Below, piece by piece: positions 34,857 through 44,459 of a stretch of DNA of 64,000 nt; the stretch's first letter is position 1, and each line of letters opens with the position of its first letter. A program made the position numbers and the translations under genes. The stretch is from JALEFZ01 sp039820545 (lineage in GTDB: Bacteria; Bacteroidota; Bacteroidia; J057). The notes beneath the pieces were generated by a model that was not told the DNA's origin, searched no databases, and saw only the letters and a list, made by a program, of their open reading frames with translations. The stretch covers positions 119,203 to 183,202 of the forward strand of contig JBCBPW010000003.1 of the NCBI GenBank assembly GCA_039820545.1, given 5' to 3'.

Positions 34857-35381
34857 ATGCAGACAAGTGATAAGGCTCCTTTGGCACGTGTACATGGAAT
34901 AGCGCCAGGTTTTGTGCCACATAGTTACAGGTTTGAGGCTACGCTTCCTTGTTCTCAGACGCAAGTTTGGACTTGGCTGAACACCCCAGAGACATTTACC
35001 AAGGGACAACCTTGGCCCTATCGCGTCGAATTTGCCTCAGGCGATCCTGTCATTCCTGCTGATTTTTCTGTGGGCGTGATGAATGTTCATCATGGGCCTT
35101 TTCTCAATTTTGCAGGAGTTTTGACAGAGATACGACCTCCTGAGTATCGAGATTTACACTATTATTATGGGAGTTTTGCCATCACTCAGCGGTGGATTCG
35201 ACCCAATAGATTGCAGTTTTGGGTCGAGGAAATAGCCCCCAATCAAACCCGAATTGTAGGGCAAGTAGATAGCTATGTGAAGTCTTGGATATCAGGGATT
35301 TGGACAAGGGCGCAGGGGCTCTTTTGGCGTCAGTTTAAAGGGCTGGCAAGACGAGGGGTCAATGAGATGTTTTCCTCCTGA
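34857..35381 (+). CDS. SRPBCC (START-like) family protein
   Basis: 174 residues, no signal peptide. FEATLPCSQTQVWTWLNTPETFTKGQPWP near residue 25 is the first strand and helix of the SRPBCC/polyketide-cyclase fold; YGSFAITQRWIRPNRLQFWV and TRIVGQVDSYVKSWISGIWTRAQG give the following strands and the long C-terminal helix. The fold is a hydrophobic-ligand pocket; the ligand is unknown. It follows the CBM48-HHH gene by 106 bases with no terminator visible between them. Confidence 0.7.
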   Translation: MQTSDKAPLARVHGIAPGFVPHSYRFEATLPCSQTQVWTWLNTPETFTKGQPWPYRVEFASGDPVIPADFSVGVMNVHHGPFLNFAGVLTEIRPPEYRDLHYYYGSFAITQRWIRPNRLQFWVEEIAPNQTRIVGQVDSYVKSWISGIWTRAQGLFWRQFKGLARRGVNEMFSS

Positions 35382-35746
35382 GAATCTCCCTACACATCAT
35401 TCATTTTGTCGAAGGATTTTACAGTCACATAACCTTGCGTTTATGTTCTGGCTATATACATATGAAACTATATACATGATAAAAATTATATATACTTAAT
35501 TTTTCCTGTGATTCTTGTACGTAAAAATCTGTTAGTGAGGTTTTTATGTGGAATAATTTCAGATAGGAAGAGGAAGAGGAAAGCTGGATTTGCAATTTTT
35601 CTATTTCATAATTGTAAAGAACATTCTATTTTCATTCTTCGGTAATAATGAAAATTTGGTTCTGCAGCCTATTTCACATCTATCGATATTTCTTAAGGAT
35701 CTATTTACCTATCTACGTTATATGAACCATTAAACTACGTTTTGAC
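35382..35746. other. Intergenic region upstream of susC with direct repeats
   Basis: 365 AT-rich bases. CTATATACAT occurs twice as a direct repeat, 35452-35461 and 35468-35477, a period of 16 bases, followed by the similar TTATATATAC. This could be an operator for a regulator of the susCD pair. No TAnnTTTG promoter is clear. Confidence 0.5.
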
Positions 35747-38700
35747 ATGAAGGTAATCTTTACAAAAGCGAACCTATTGCTACTGCTATTTGTGCTGGCG
35801 TTGACACCAGTATGGGCGCAGTTCTCAGCAACAGGTACAGTAACTGACTCGGAAGGTGAACCCATCATTGGAGCGACAGTGGCCATCAAAGGCACAGCTC
35901 TGGGAACCTTGACCGACACCGATGGGAAGTTCTCCCTTCGCGTCCAGGAGCAATCGGCTGTCCTGGTTATTTCTTACTTCGGCTTCGCCACACAGGAGCA
36001 AGAAGTATCTGCCTCTACAGGTGATCTGGAAATCCAGATGACTGATGTAGAAACCACCCTCGACGAAGTCGTCGTGACAGGTCTGGCTACCTCTGTCAAA
36101 AGAAGTAATCTGGCCAACTCTGTAGCTTCTATCGATGCAGAGAAGCTGACGGGTATCACCAACCAACAAACCATGGATGGTGCACTCTACGGGAAATTCA
36201 AGGGAGCGGAGATCCGCTCAAACTCAGGTGCTCCTGGTGGGGGTATCTCTGTACGCTTGAGAGGGGTGACCTCTGTATTTGGTGACCAACAGCCGCTATT
36301 CATTGTAGACGGTGTCTATGTGGACAACTCTACGGTCTCTTTGGGAACCAACATTGTGACCACTGCTGCAGGTGGTGGTAACACGGCTTCAAACCAGGAC
36401 GATGCCTCTAACCGTATCGCGGACATCGATCCTGAGGACATCGAAAACATTGAAATCCTTAAAGGAGCCTCTGCTGCTGCGATTTATGGATCTCGTGCAG
36501 CAGGTGGGGTAGTCATCATCACGACCAAGCGTGGACGTGCAGGACGTACCCGTGTATCTTTGAGTCAGACCTCTGGTATCACACGCCCGCTTCGCTTTTT
36601 GGGGACACGTGCCTGGACACCTGAATTGGTAGAATCTGAGTTCGGTGCTGAGGATCGTGCCTTATTTGAGCAAAATGGGAACCTGGACTACGAAAGACAG
36701 CTTTACGATCGCACAGGATACTTGAACACGACACGTGTAAATATCAGTGGAGGTAATGCAAAGACAAGCTTCTTCTTGGGCGGAACCTACAAGTCCGAGG
36801 ATGGTATCGTAGAGAATACAGGATACGACAAGACATCTGTTCGTGTGAATGTCAGCCACCGCTTCAACGAGTGGTTGGATGTAAATGTCACCAACAACTA
36901 CATCAACTCTACAGCGGATCGTGGGCTTTTCAATAACTCCAACTCCAACACGACGATTGGTTATGCGATGGCATTTACCAAGCCATGGGTAGACCTTCGT
37001 GCGGATGAAAATGGAAACTTCCCCGCCAATACAGAGGTAGGATCGAATGTACTAGAGACCGTAGCATTGACTACAAACCGTGAGCGCGTCAATCGTTATG
37101 TAGGAGGAGCTACTTTGACAGCTCGTCTGCTTTCTACTGAGCGCAACCAAGTGAAAGTATTGCTTCGTGGTGGTTTAGACCAGTATGCCTTGACTACGAC
37201 AGGTCTTTTCCCTTCAGCTTTGAGTTACTATCAGGATCCTGCTTCACTAGGTGGTGCATCTATTCAGGGTAACACAATCAATACAAATACCAACTTGGAA
37301 GCCTTCTTGGTACATACCTACTATGGAGGAAATAACATTTCTTTCCGTACACAGGTAGGGGTACAACAATTGGACTTCAACAGAAATACCCTCATCTCTA
37401 CAGCGACTGGATTGAATGGTTCTCAGACAAACTTGGATCAAGCAGCCAATATCGCCATTGAGCAGATCCGCTTGATCCAGCAGGATAAGGGGATCTTCAT
37501 TCAGGAAGAATTCAACTACAATGACCAGTTCATCGTGACCGCAGGTGTCCGTGCAGACAAGTCGTCTAACAACGGTGATCCTAACCAGCTCTACTACTAT
37601 CCCAAGGCGAATGCAGCCATAAATCTGCATGCATTTGATTTCTGGACGATCGATCCTGTCAGCCAGTTCAAACTACGTGTTGCCTATGGACAGTCTGGAC
37701 GATTCTCCAATTTTGGTGACAAGTTCACTTCCTACAACCCTGTTTCTATCGCAGGTCTTTCAGGCGCACCTACCTCAGGTTTGGTCCTTTCTACATTGAG
37801 AGGGAACCCCAACGTAGGTCCTGAGCGTCAGGCAGAATTGGAATTCGGTGCAGACTTCGGTTTTGTGAACAACCGCATCACATTGGATGTGACGTACTAC
37901 ATCAAGACCGTTACAGATCTTCTCTTGGCTGCACAGGTGCCTACCTCTACGGGTTTCACACGTCAGATTCAGAATGCAGGGGCATTGGAAAACCGTGGAT
38001 TGGAGATCGGCTTGAACGTGAATCCTGTACAGACAAAAGACTTCGACTGGAACTTCACCATCAACTGGTGGCGTAACCGCTCTGAGATCACTGAGCTAGG
38101 CGTACCTGCTTTCAACGTAGGAGGTTTTGCTGCTTCTCTCGGACAGTACCGTATCCAGGAAGGCCAGAGTGCGACACAGATTGTCGGTACGATCAATCCT
38201 GACGACTGTGCGACAGCTGATTGTTCTGACCTAGATCCTGATTTGGATGGATTCCGTGTGTATGGAGATGCACAGTCTGACTTTGATGCTTCTTTGTTGA
38301 ATGACATCCGTTACAAGAACTTCTCTTTCACCTTCCTCCTTCACTGGAAGCAAGGTGGCGATGCGATCAACCTGTCTACACTTCTTTATGACCTAGGACA
38401 GCTGACTTGGGACTACGATGACTTGACATTGGATCCAGAAGGACTGGTAGGAAACGGACCCTTCCGTTTGAACTCATGGTTTGCAGGTGATACAGGTCCA
38501 TGGGTAGAAGATGCTGGATATGTACGTCTACGTGAAGTAGGTCTTTACTACACCATTCCTAAGTCTGCCCTGAACGATGTATTGGGCCTCAAGGTCGGTG
38601 TTTCTGGACGTAACCTCTTGAACTTCTTCAACTACAACAGCTACGACCCTGAGGTATCTAACTTCGGTAACAACGTACTAGCCAATGCAGTTGAGGTAAC

Positions 38701-38752
38701 CCCTTACCCAAGCGCAAGAAGATTCTTCCTTAATCTTACAGCTAATTTCTAG
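35747..38752 (+). CDS. SusC/RagA-type TonB-dependent outer membrane transporter
   Basis: 1001 residues. Signal peptide to about 24 (PVWAQ); a carboxypeptidase-D regulatory-like domain (about 25-105, GTVTDSEGEPIIGATVAIKGT); TonB box DEVVVTG at 106-112; plug domain (about 120-240, with DGVYVDN and EILKGASAAAIYGSRAAGGVVIITTK, the SusC signature); then the 22-strand barrel to the final aromatic strand ending in F (FFLNLTANF). With the SusD protein encoded 91 bases downstream it forms a lid-and-barrel complex that imports an oligomeric nutrient across the outer membrane using TonB-ExbBD energy. There is no glycoside hydrolase or sensor next to it, so the substrate is unknown. Confidence 0.95.
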   Translation: MKVIFTKANLLLLLFVLALTPVWAQFSATGTVTDSEGEPIIGATVAIKGTALGTLTDTDGKFSLRVQEQSAVLVISYFGFATQEQEVSASTGDLEIQMTDVETTLDEVVVTGLATSVKRSNLANSVASIDAEKLTGITNQQTMDGALYGKFKGAEIRSNSGAPGGGISVRLRGVTSVFGDQQPLFIVDGVYVDNSTVSLGTNIVTTAAGGGNTASNQDDASNRIADIDPEDIENIEILKGASAAAIYGSRAAGGVVIITTKRGRAGRTRVSLSQTSGITRPLRFLGTRAWTPELVESEFGAEDRALFEQNGNLDYERQLYDRTGYLNTTRVNISGGNAKTSFFLGGTYKSEDGIVENTGYDKTSVRVNVSHRFNEWLDVNVTNNYINSTADRGLFNNSNSNTTIGYAMAFTKPWVDLRADENGNFPANTEVGSNVLETVALTTNRERVNRYVGGATLTARLLSTERNQVKVLLRGGLDQYALTTTGLFPSALSYYQDPASLGGASIQGNTINTNTNLEAFLVHTYYGGNNISFRTQVGVQQLDFNRNTLISTATGLNGSQTNLDQAANIAIEQIRLIQQDKGIFIQEEFNYNDQFIVTAGVRADKSSNNGDPNQLYYYPKANAAINLHAFDFWTIDPVSQFKLRVAYGQSGRFSNFGDKFTSYNPVSIAGLSGAPTSGLVLSTLRGNPNVGPERQAELEFGADFGFVNNRITLDVTYYIKTVTDLLLAAQVPTSTGFTRQIQNAGALENRGLEIGLNVNPVQTKDFDWNFTINWWRNRSEITELGVPAFNVGGFAASLGQYRIQEGQSATQIVGTINPDDCATADCSDLDPDLDGFRVYGDAQSDFDASLLNDIRYKNFSFTFLLHWKQGGDAINLSTLLYDLGQLTWDYDDLTLDPEGLVGNGPFRLNSWFAGDTGPWVEDAGYVRLREVGLYYTIPKSALNDVLGLKVGVSGRNLLNFFNYNSYDPEVSNFGNNVLANAVEVTPYPSARRFFLNLTANF

Positions 38753-38771
38753 TAGATAATCGAGACTGCAT

Positions 38772-38790
38772 GTAAAGGATTTTCCTTTAC
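38772..38790 (+). terminator. Hairpin between susC and susD
   Basis: Perfect 8-bp stem GTAAAGGA (38772-38779) and TCCTTTAC (38783-38790), loop TTT, followed by CTAATTTTAC. It may be an attenuator or an mRNA-stabilising hairpin that gives unequal amounts of the two products. Confidence 0.55.
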
Positions 38791-38843
38791 CTAATTTTAC
38801 GATTAAGTATCAGTCAATCAATTATTTAAAACATCGAATTATC

Positions 38844-40163
38844 ATGAAATTATTCAATATAAAATTACTGGGAATTAGCTTGGCAATGCTCTTTGCTTTC
38901 AGCTTGAATTCCTGCAACATCGAAGACATTCCCAATCCCAACGGTCCGACGTTAGATGACCTTGCGGCGGGCGCGACATTGGAAGATCTTCAGCTTTTGC
39001 TGACAGGAGCTGAGTCTGTGCTTCGTAACGACATGGAGTTTTACTATCAAGTCGTAAGTATCGTCGGTCGTGAGTACTGGGACCTCAGAGGTACGGACCC
39101 TCGCTATACAGGTGAGCTGTTAGGTGAGCAGGGAGCCATTTTGGATAACAATGGTTTCTTGACCACACGTTCATTCGCTGCACGCTATCGTGCGGTAAAG
39201 AATGCCAACGTCTTCCTAGAAGCACTCGACAATACGGCTGCAACGCTTTCTACTGCGGAGGCAAACGGTTTGAAGGCCATTGCCAATACGTTCAAAGCAT
39301 ATTCACTCCTTTTGATTTTGAACCGTCAGTTTGACAACGGATGCCGTCTAGATGTATCTGATCCTGATAATCTAGGACCTTTCGTCGGATACGAAGCAGG
39401 TCTTGCGGGTGTACAGAGTTTGTTGGGGGAGGCTGCAACGAATCTGGCTGGTGCAGGCGATGAGTTTGCATTGAACCTTTCGATTGGATTTGCGGGATTT
39501 GAGACGCCTGCTACTTTCCTACAGTTCGTCAAAGGACTTCAAGCACGTGTCGCTTTGTACCAAGGGGACAAAGCTGCTGCTCGTGGCTTCTTGGCGGAGT
39601 CATTTTTCGATATTTCAGGTGCCATGGGCACAGGTCCTGGACACGCCTTTGGTACTTCAGGTAATGATATCCGTAACCCACTCTTCTATGTAGCAGAGAT
39701 CGAGAACTACATTGCGCATCCCGACTTCATTGCCGACGCAGAAGCAGGTGATACGCGCGTATCAGGCAAAACGCTACAGCTTCCTGCAGAGGTTTCTCTT
39801 GCAGGATTGGCAGGAGACTATCAGGTGCAGGTTTACAGTGGTCCTTCTGATCCTGTAGCGATCATCCGCAATGAGGAGTTGATCTTGATCTATGCAGAAG
39901 CACAGATTGGCAATGACAATGCAGAAGCGACCAATGCCATCAATGCTGTCCGTGGAGCAGCTGGGTTGGGCGATTACAGTGGAGGAACTACCGATGCAGA
40001 CTTGTTGACAGAGATCGTGAATCAGCGTCGTTATGCGCTTTTCGGAGAAGGGCACCGTTGGATCGATCTGCGTCGTCTGGGACGTTTGGATGAAGTGAAC
40101 ATTGACCGTGCAGGAGACATTGTACACGAGAAGTTCCCCCGACCCGTCACTGAAAACGAATAG
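38844..40163 (+). CDS. SusD/RagB-type surface lipoprotein
   Basis: 439 residues, somewhat shorter than typical SusD (about 500-550). Lipobox SLNSC with Cys24. The TPR-like helical SusD core is visible: LKAIANTFKAYSLLLILNRQFDNG, then LQFVKGLQARVALYQGDKAAA, and the C-terminal NEELILIYAEAQIG, INAVRGAAGLGDY and QRRYALFGEGHRWIDLRRLGRLDE, which is a hallmark. It is the substrate-binding lid of the transporter encoded upstream. The order susC-susD and the 91-base gap indicate one operon. Confidence 0.93.
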   Translation: MKLFNIKLLGISLAMLFAFSLNSCNIEDIPNPNGPTLDDLAAGATLEDLQLLLTGAESVLRNDMEFYYQVVSIVGREYWDLRGTDPRYTGELLGEQGAILDNNGFLTTRSFAARYRAVKNANVFLEALDNTAATLSTAEANGLKAIANTFKAYSLLLILNRQFDNGCRLDVSDPDNLGPFVGYEAGLAGVQSLLGEAATNLAGAGDEFALNLSIGFAGFETPATFLQFVKGLQARVALYQGDKAAARGFLAESFFDISGAMGTGPGHAFGTSGNDIRNPLFYVAEIENYIAHPDFIADAEAGDTRVSGKTLQLPAEVSLAGLAGDYQVQVYSGPSDPVAIIRNEELILIYAEAQIGNDNAEATNAINAVRGAAGLGDYSGGTTDADLLTEIVNQRRYALFGEGHRWIDLRRLGRLDEVNIDRAGDIVHEKFPRPVTENE

Positions 40164-40224
40164 CAATATGCATAGTGGAGGGAAATGAGATCTTTCAGAT
40201 GCCTTCATAATATGTCATACATGA

Positions 40225-40260
40225 AGAAGCCGCTCCTGATGGGGGCGGCTTCTCTGTTTC
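40225..40260 (+). terminator. Terminator of the susCD operon
   Basis: Perfect 9-bp stem AGAAGCCGC (40225-40233) and GCGGCTTCT (40245-40253) followed by CTGTTTCTG, a weak T-run. It lies 62 bases after the susD stop. Confidence 0.6.
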
Positions 40261-40370
40261 TGAAGCAGACAGTAAAGTATTACACATACGAGCACGTTCA
40301 ATCTCGACTCTCTTGAGCAACGCGAAATCCCACAAACGGGATCTGCTCTACAAGTCTTCGATCATGCACA

Positions 40371-42200
40371 TTATTTCTTCAAGATTTTCTCACTGACAAT
40401 TCCTACGGGCGTTTTCAATGTCATGAGGTAAGTCCCTACAGGAAGCGTCTGGAGGTTTAGGCTGATCTCTTTTTGTAGTTCCACGGATTGCTCAAACACA
40501 ACCTGGCCCAAGGTATTGGTGATTTGAACACTCCCTTCGCCTTCTAGCTGAAGTCCACGAATGGTCAACCTCTCACTGACAGGATTGGGCGCAATCTGAA
40601 CCTGACCTGTGAGGAGGTCTTGTGCTTCTACATTTACTTTGAGATAGTTCCCCAAAGTTCCCTCAAAGATGCCTCCTGCTTTTTGAGCTGGAGAAGTGTT
40701 GGCCATACGCAAGCCCGCGCAAGACTGACTCAAGGGGATATTGAAGACAATATCATTGGGTTGGCCAGGGGTCAGTGTTTGGTCGATCCACCAGATGCCC
40801 GTGATGTTGTCATCACCAAATGTGCCAGGGTTTTGAGGGTTGTTTTTCGTCTTGAATGTGACAGTAGCTCCTGCTTGAGCATACAAGGTGTCGCGCTGTG
40901 TATTCCACCACTGTGCATAGATAAAGGGATGGTCTTGTGTATTAGGGTTAAAGACAGACCATGTCAGGGAGTCTGAAGCAGGATCGTAGCATACATAGTT
41001 GAGCTGTAGGGGTTGTATGATGGCTGGCAGGCTGTAGGTGACGGTGTCAGAAGGGTTCGTAAAGCTTGGAAATTTATTGTACACGGACTCACAATAGTAA
41101 TCTACATTTTGTCCAAATACCATTATAGTATCTGTGTAAGTCCGTGTATTTCTACACAGAGTAGCAATCGCTTGAAAGCTACCCCCTCCGATACGTCGAT
41201 ATAAAATGAATTCATCTTCATCTGTGTGGACAGGTAAGGAAAGCTTAGGCATAAATGCACGGCTTCCATCCAGTGAAAGATTGGCCTGCGGCAGACTTCC
41301 CAATATCCAGTTTCCAGGGTTTTGTTTGACGTACGTATCGCCATTGGAGAGGACAACAGAAGATTGCTCTACGTAGTTGACTTCAAATGGAAATGAGAAA
41401 ATGGAAGGATCAGAGCCTACAGGGAGGATACTTGTCTCTTGAAACCAGTTCGCAGGACCTCTTTCATACACCCGAATAGGTGTACTCCCTATAAAGGTAG
41501 GATCTCCTGAGACTGAGACAACCGCGAGATCTTCACTTGGAGATAAGTGGATAGAGAAATCAGGAAATCCGAATCCTGTTCCATTAGTATCATTGAAGAA
41601 AAAGGGATAAAGATTTTGAGTGAAAGTAGTCTGTCCATTAGCATCAAGTTCATAAATTATCGCATCGATGTTGATATTCGCTAGACCTGGACTGAATACA
41701 TCTTTAGAGAGTAAAAGTACATGGTTTCCTGCTACCTCAATTTGTTCGCCTCCAAGTAGTTGATTGACGACTGACCATGTCTGACCATTTCTTTTGTAGA
41801 CATATGTCTGTACGATATCATACGCGCCTGCGATGCTACCTGAGCCACTTTGTGAGCTGAAACCAGAGATACCTAAGGAGGCAAAGACAAAATCTCCGCT
41901 TATCCTTAATACAGCTCCAAAGCCCCCTATACTTAACAAGTTATTAGTATCTTTGAAGAGGCTTTCTCGGAATCCTAATGGACCTGCTAAAGGATCTGCA
42001 TCAGCCAAGCTAAGGGTCTGCATAAGTTGCCATTGATTGTCCCTGCGCTGATAAATATACGCCTGCCCGCCACCTGGTGTGATGGCATAATCACTCCCAT
42101 CTTGGCTACAGAGTGCATCTAGGGGCAAAGTAGGGGATTGAGAAAAGAGCAAAGAGAAAGAACAAAAAATCAAGGATAATAAGAGGAGGATTCGTTTCAT
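40371..42200 (-). CDS. Secreted T9SS cargo protein with repeated beta-propeller-like segments
   Basis: 609 residues from the ATG at 42198-42200, which opens a signal peptide (MKRILLLLSLIFCSFSLLFSQ); an ATG further upstream at 42257 is less likely. Residues about 25-330 contain repeated segments such as AYIYQRRDNQWQLMQTL and TYVYKRNGQTWSVVNQLL that resemble FG-GAP-type propeller blades. The C-terminal 75 residues are a type A T9SS sorting domain (IAPNPVSERLTIRG, LPVGTYLMTLKTPVG, EKILKK). It should be exported to the cell surface; the function is unknown. A structured element lies in its leader (42252-42310). Confidence 0.72.
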   Translation of the reverse strand: MKRILLLLSLIFCSFSLLFSQSPTLPLDALCSQDGSDYAITPGGGQAYIYQRRDNQWQLMQTLSLADADPLAGPLGFRESLFKDTNNLLSIGGFGAVLRISGDFVFASLGISGFSSQSGSGSIAGAYDIVQTYVYKRNGQTWSVVNQLLGGEQIEVAGNHVLLLSKDVFSPGLANINIDAIIYELDANGQTTFTQNLYPFFFNDTNGTGFGFPDFSIHLSPSEDLAVVSVSGDPTFIGSTPIRVYERGPANWFQETSILPVGSDPSIFSFPFEVNYVEQSSVVLSNGDTYVKQNPGNWILGSLPQANLSLDGSRAFMPKLSLPVHTDEDEFILYRRIGGGSFQAIATLCRNTRTYTDTIMVFGQNVDYYCESVYNKFPSFTNPSDTVTYSLPAIIQPLQLNYVCYDPASDSLTWSVFNPNTQDHPFIYAQWWNTQRDTLYAQAGATVTFKTKNNPQNPGTFGDDNITGIWWIDQTLTPGQPNDIVFNIPLSQSCAGLRMANTSPAQKAGGIFEGTLGNYLKVNVEAQDLLTGQVQIAPNPVSERLTIRGLQLEGEGSVQITNTLGQVVFEQSVELQKEISLNLQTLPVGTYLMTLKTPVGIVSEKILKK

Positions 42201-42590
42201 GATAATGATTAATATTAAAGGGTTATGTTTCCGTTGGTTTATGTGTCGAGCGGCCATAGCAATACCTTAACAGATGATGAAAAAATCTGGTATTCTGTGG
42301 TTCTATGGCCTCTCTTAAATTGAAAATTAGAAAGGGGATAAATTTTTCGATAAAGATAAATATGGTTGTGCGTATGTTTCTATCTCTGGTAATAATGTAG
42401 GAATTTGATCATAAGCGCAAGGAGATTTTTGGCTGAAATGCACTGGGGGCGTACTCAGCGGTTAAATCTCATTCACGAACAGAATAATAAAAAGGTAAGA
42501 AGTAATCAAAAGGCAGGGGGAGGGAATACAGTAGACTTAAAACCATGTACGAAACCTAGTCTTACATATAATTCAAACGTTCAGATAATT
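42201..42590. other. Intergenic region between two - strand genes
   Basis: 390 bases upstream of the T9SS cargo gene and downstream of the DUF2750 gene, both on the - strand. It contains the nested inverted repeat at 42252-42310. An open frame on the + strand from about 42405 runs into the DUF2750 gene antisense and has no credible start. Confidence 0.5.
42252..42310. repeat. Nested inverted repeat in the leader of the T9SS cargo gene
   Basis: Outer arms GGCCATAG (42252-42259) and CTATGGCC (42303-42310), middle arms AATACC (42261-42266) and GGTATT (42289-42294), inner AGAT (42272-42275) and ATCT (42285-42288). Together they give about 18 bp of stem with one internal loop, 52 bases upstream of the - strand start at 42200. 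Confidence 0.6.
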
Positions 42591-43001
42591 TTACTCGCTG
42601 GAATTTGCTTCTTCTTCCTCTATATGGATGGCTTCGCGCAAGTCACGGGCGAGATAGGGGAGTTCGACTTCTAATCCTCCATAGTCTGGAATATACATAA
42701 TACTCACGCCGCGATCAGCCGCTTCGAGCTCTTCTATCCCATGCTCAAGAAAGCCATAAAGATCCAGCGTCTCTGTACGATATTTTTTCCAAACATCCTG
42801 GGCATTTAGGCGCGCCATCTCGGGCTCAGGCCACAAGGCAAGTCTTTCCTTGTTTTCATCTGATACAGTCATAGCCCATCCGTTGTTTTTTTCGTCATAC
42901 AGACCCCATAAAACTTCAAATTCGGCTACCCGATTCAAAAAGTACTTGTACTGATCTTCTGGGCTCATTGCCTTGATATGTTCCAACCAATCTTCACGCA
43001 T
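42591..43001 (-). CDS. DUF2750-like protein
   Basis: 136 residues, cytoplasmic, acidic. YKYFLNRVAEFEVLWGLYDEKNNGWAMTV and LALWPEPEMARLNA follow the DUF2750 pattern (a helix, then W-x-L-Y and G-W-A strands). The C-terminus is Glu-rich (IEEEEANSSE). The family has no assigned function; related proteins are found in many Gram-negative bacteria. The gene stands alone. Confidence 0.65.
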   Translation of the reverse strand: MREDWLEHIKAMSPEDQYKYFLNRVAEFEVLWGLYDEKNNGWAMTVSDENKERLALWPEPEMARLNAQDVWKKYRTETLDLYGFLEHGIEELEAADRGVSIMYIPDYGGLEVELPYLARDLREAIHIEEEEANSSE

Positions 43002-43580
43002 GGGGCAAAGCTAACAAATTCTAGCTTCGATGTTGATGGCTTGTTGTCCCAAGCACGCGGCAACCCTACCTTTCAAAGGAAAAATAGGGTCTCTTTTGTA
43101 TCATTTCAAGCTACGTGAAGGTAAAAAGTCGTATCTTTGCCAGCAGTAAAAGCACGATTGAGGGGTAGAGACTGATGGAGAGTACTAGACAAAGGCAAAA
43201 GTTCCTTCCTGAGTATTCCTGTCATCGAAACCTATTCTGTTTGGATACTTCCTGATTCGGCTAAATGACCGTTTGTTTTTCTAAAACTTATAAGAAATAT
43301 TACTTTGTGGAAAAGCACGCATTTTGGCTGGATATTTGGTGTTAGTGATTTTACTAAATATGCAAATACATGGGAACAAGGTGAATGCGAAAGGTTTACG
43401 AATACGGGTTTTCAAATCTTTTATCAGAAATAAAATTCTCATTACTCGCAGCAACAGGGAAAATTAAACCTGATAATTTGCACTTTTGCCTATATATGAA
43501 TAACTATGCACACTAGAACGACAGGCAAAAGCGATATCCTTGTTCTCATAATTAACAGAATAATACAACGCTTAATTATC
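43002..43580. other. Gene-free stretch upstream of the OmpA gene
   Basis: 579 bases, AT-rich. One TATCTTTG (43132-43139) has the -7 promoter form but no TTTG at the right distance, and a start there would give a 440-base leader. The OmpA frame is open back to an ATG at 43506, which would place 25 residues before the signal peptide. No coding signal. Confidence 0.45.
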
Positions 43581-44351
43581 ATGAAATTCTCAGTTACGGT
43601 CATCAAATTATCAGTCCTCATTGCTGCAATGGCGCTGTTGACTTCTTGTGTTTCTAAGAAGAAATTCGACGAAGAAGTAACACGTGCTGCTGCTGAGAAG
43701 AGCGGTTTGGAAAGCCAAATTGCAGAGGCAAAGTCAGAAAACGAAAAGCTTCAGGGCGAATTCGCAGATCTGGAGAAGAACCTCAACATGAGCAAGCAGG
43801 AAATCCAAGATCTCTCTGCTCAGATCAAAGACAACAACGGCAAGATCCAGAAGCTTCAGGATGCCATCTCTGAAGTATTCGAAAACTATAACCCTGACGA
43901 CATCATGGTCGAGGAGCGTGGAGGTAAACTCTACATCGTCATGAACAATGCGATCCTATTTGACGCTGGACGTGACAAGCTGACAGAAGAGTCTGAGGAA
44001 CTGATCGGTAAAATGGCGGAAGTATTCAATAAGAATGGCGACCTTTCTATCCAAGTAGAAGGACACACTGACAGCGATCCTGTGAAGATCCACAAAGCTA
44101 AGTACAAGGACAACTGGCAGCTTTCTGCAGCTCGTGCACTGTCTGTTGTACGTACACTAGAAGAAAACGGTGTATCAGGTGGTCGTCTAGTAGCTATGGG
44201 TAAAGGCGATACGCAGCCCGTTGCTTCTAACGAGACTGACGAAGGAAAAGAGAAAAACCGTCGTACAGAGTTTGTAATTGTACCTGCAATCGAAGGACTT
44301 TACAAAATGTACAAGGAAGACTTCTCTAGCATGAAGAGCGGATCTAACTAA
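43581..44351 (+). CDS. OmpA family peptidoglycan-binding lipoprotein
   Basis: 256 residues from the ATG at 43581. Lipobox ALLTSC with Cys23, then a coiled coil (about 32-95, EKSGLESQIAEAKSENEKLQ), then an OmpA domain (about 115-240) with the peptidoglycan-binding motif EGHTDSDP at 160-167 (Asp164) and the conserved Arg in NRRTEFVI. It should anchor the outer membrane to peptidoglycan, as Pal does. The coiled coil in place of a barrel is common in Bacteroidota. It is followed by a strong terminator. Confidence 0.9.
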   Translation: MKFSVTVIKLSVLIAAMALLTSCVSKKKFDEEVTRAAAEKSGLESQIAEAKSENEKLQGEFADLEKNLNMSKQEIQDLSAQIKDNNGKIQKLQDAISEVFENYNPDDIMVEERGGKLYIVMNNAILFDAGRDKLTEESEELIGKMAEVFNKNGDLSIQVEGHTDSDPVKIHKAKYKDNWQLSAARALSVVRTLEENGVSGGRLVAMGKGDTQPVASNETDEGKEKNRRTEFVIVPAIEGLYKMYKEDFSSMKSGSN

Positions 44352-44375
44352 TCCTACACGCTAGAAGATATATCG

Positions 44376-44405
44376 AGAGGCTGCCAATGGTAGCCTCTTT
44401 TTTTA
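44376..44405 (+). terminator. Intrinsic terminator of the OmpA gene
   Basis: Ten-bp stem AGAGGCTGCC (44376-44385) with GGTAGCCTCT (44389-44398), loop AAT, followed by seven T. Confidence 0.9.
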
Positions 44406-44451
44406 TTGTCGCTACTGCTCAGTAAAAGATCTGAGTCCTTCGAGAATTTTC

Positions 44452-44459
44452 TATCTTTG
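44452..44459 (+). promoter_or_regulatory. Promoter -7 element of prfC
   Basis: TATCTTTG at 44452-44459, right after the upstream terminator; a weak TCTG lies about 18 bases before it. Transcription would begin near 44466, about 100 bases before the start codon. Confidence 0.5.

Noticed and set aside
42405..42674. An 89-codon + strand frame with a hydrophobic segment
   Set aside because: It overlaps the DUF2750-like gene on the other strand and its start is in AT-rich non-coding DNA; the hydrophobic stretch arises from the antisense of an acidic C-terminus.
43132..43139. TATCTTTG as promoter of the OmpA gene
   Set aside because: No -33 element at a valid distance and 440 bases to the start codon; kept only as a remark in the gap entry.
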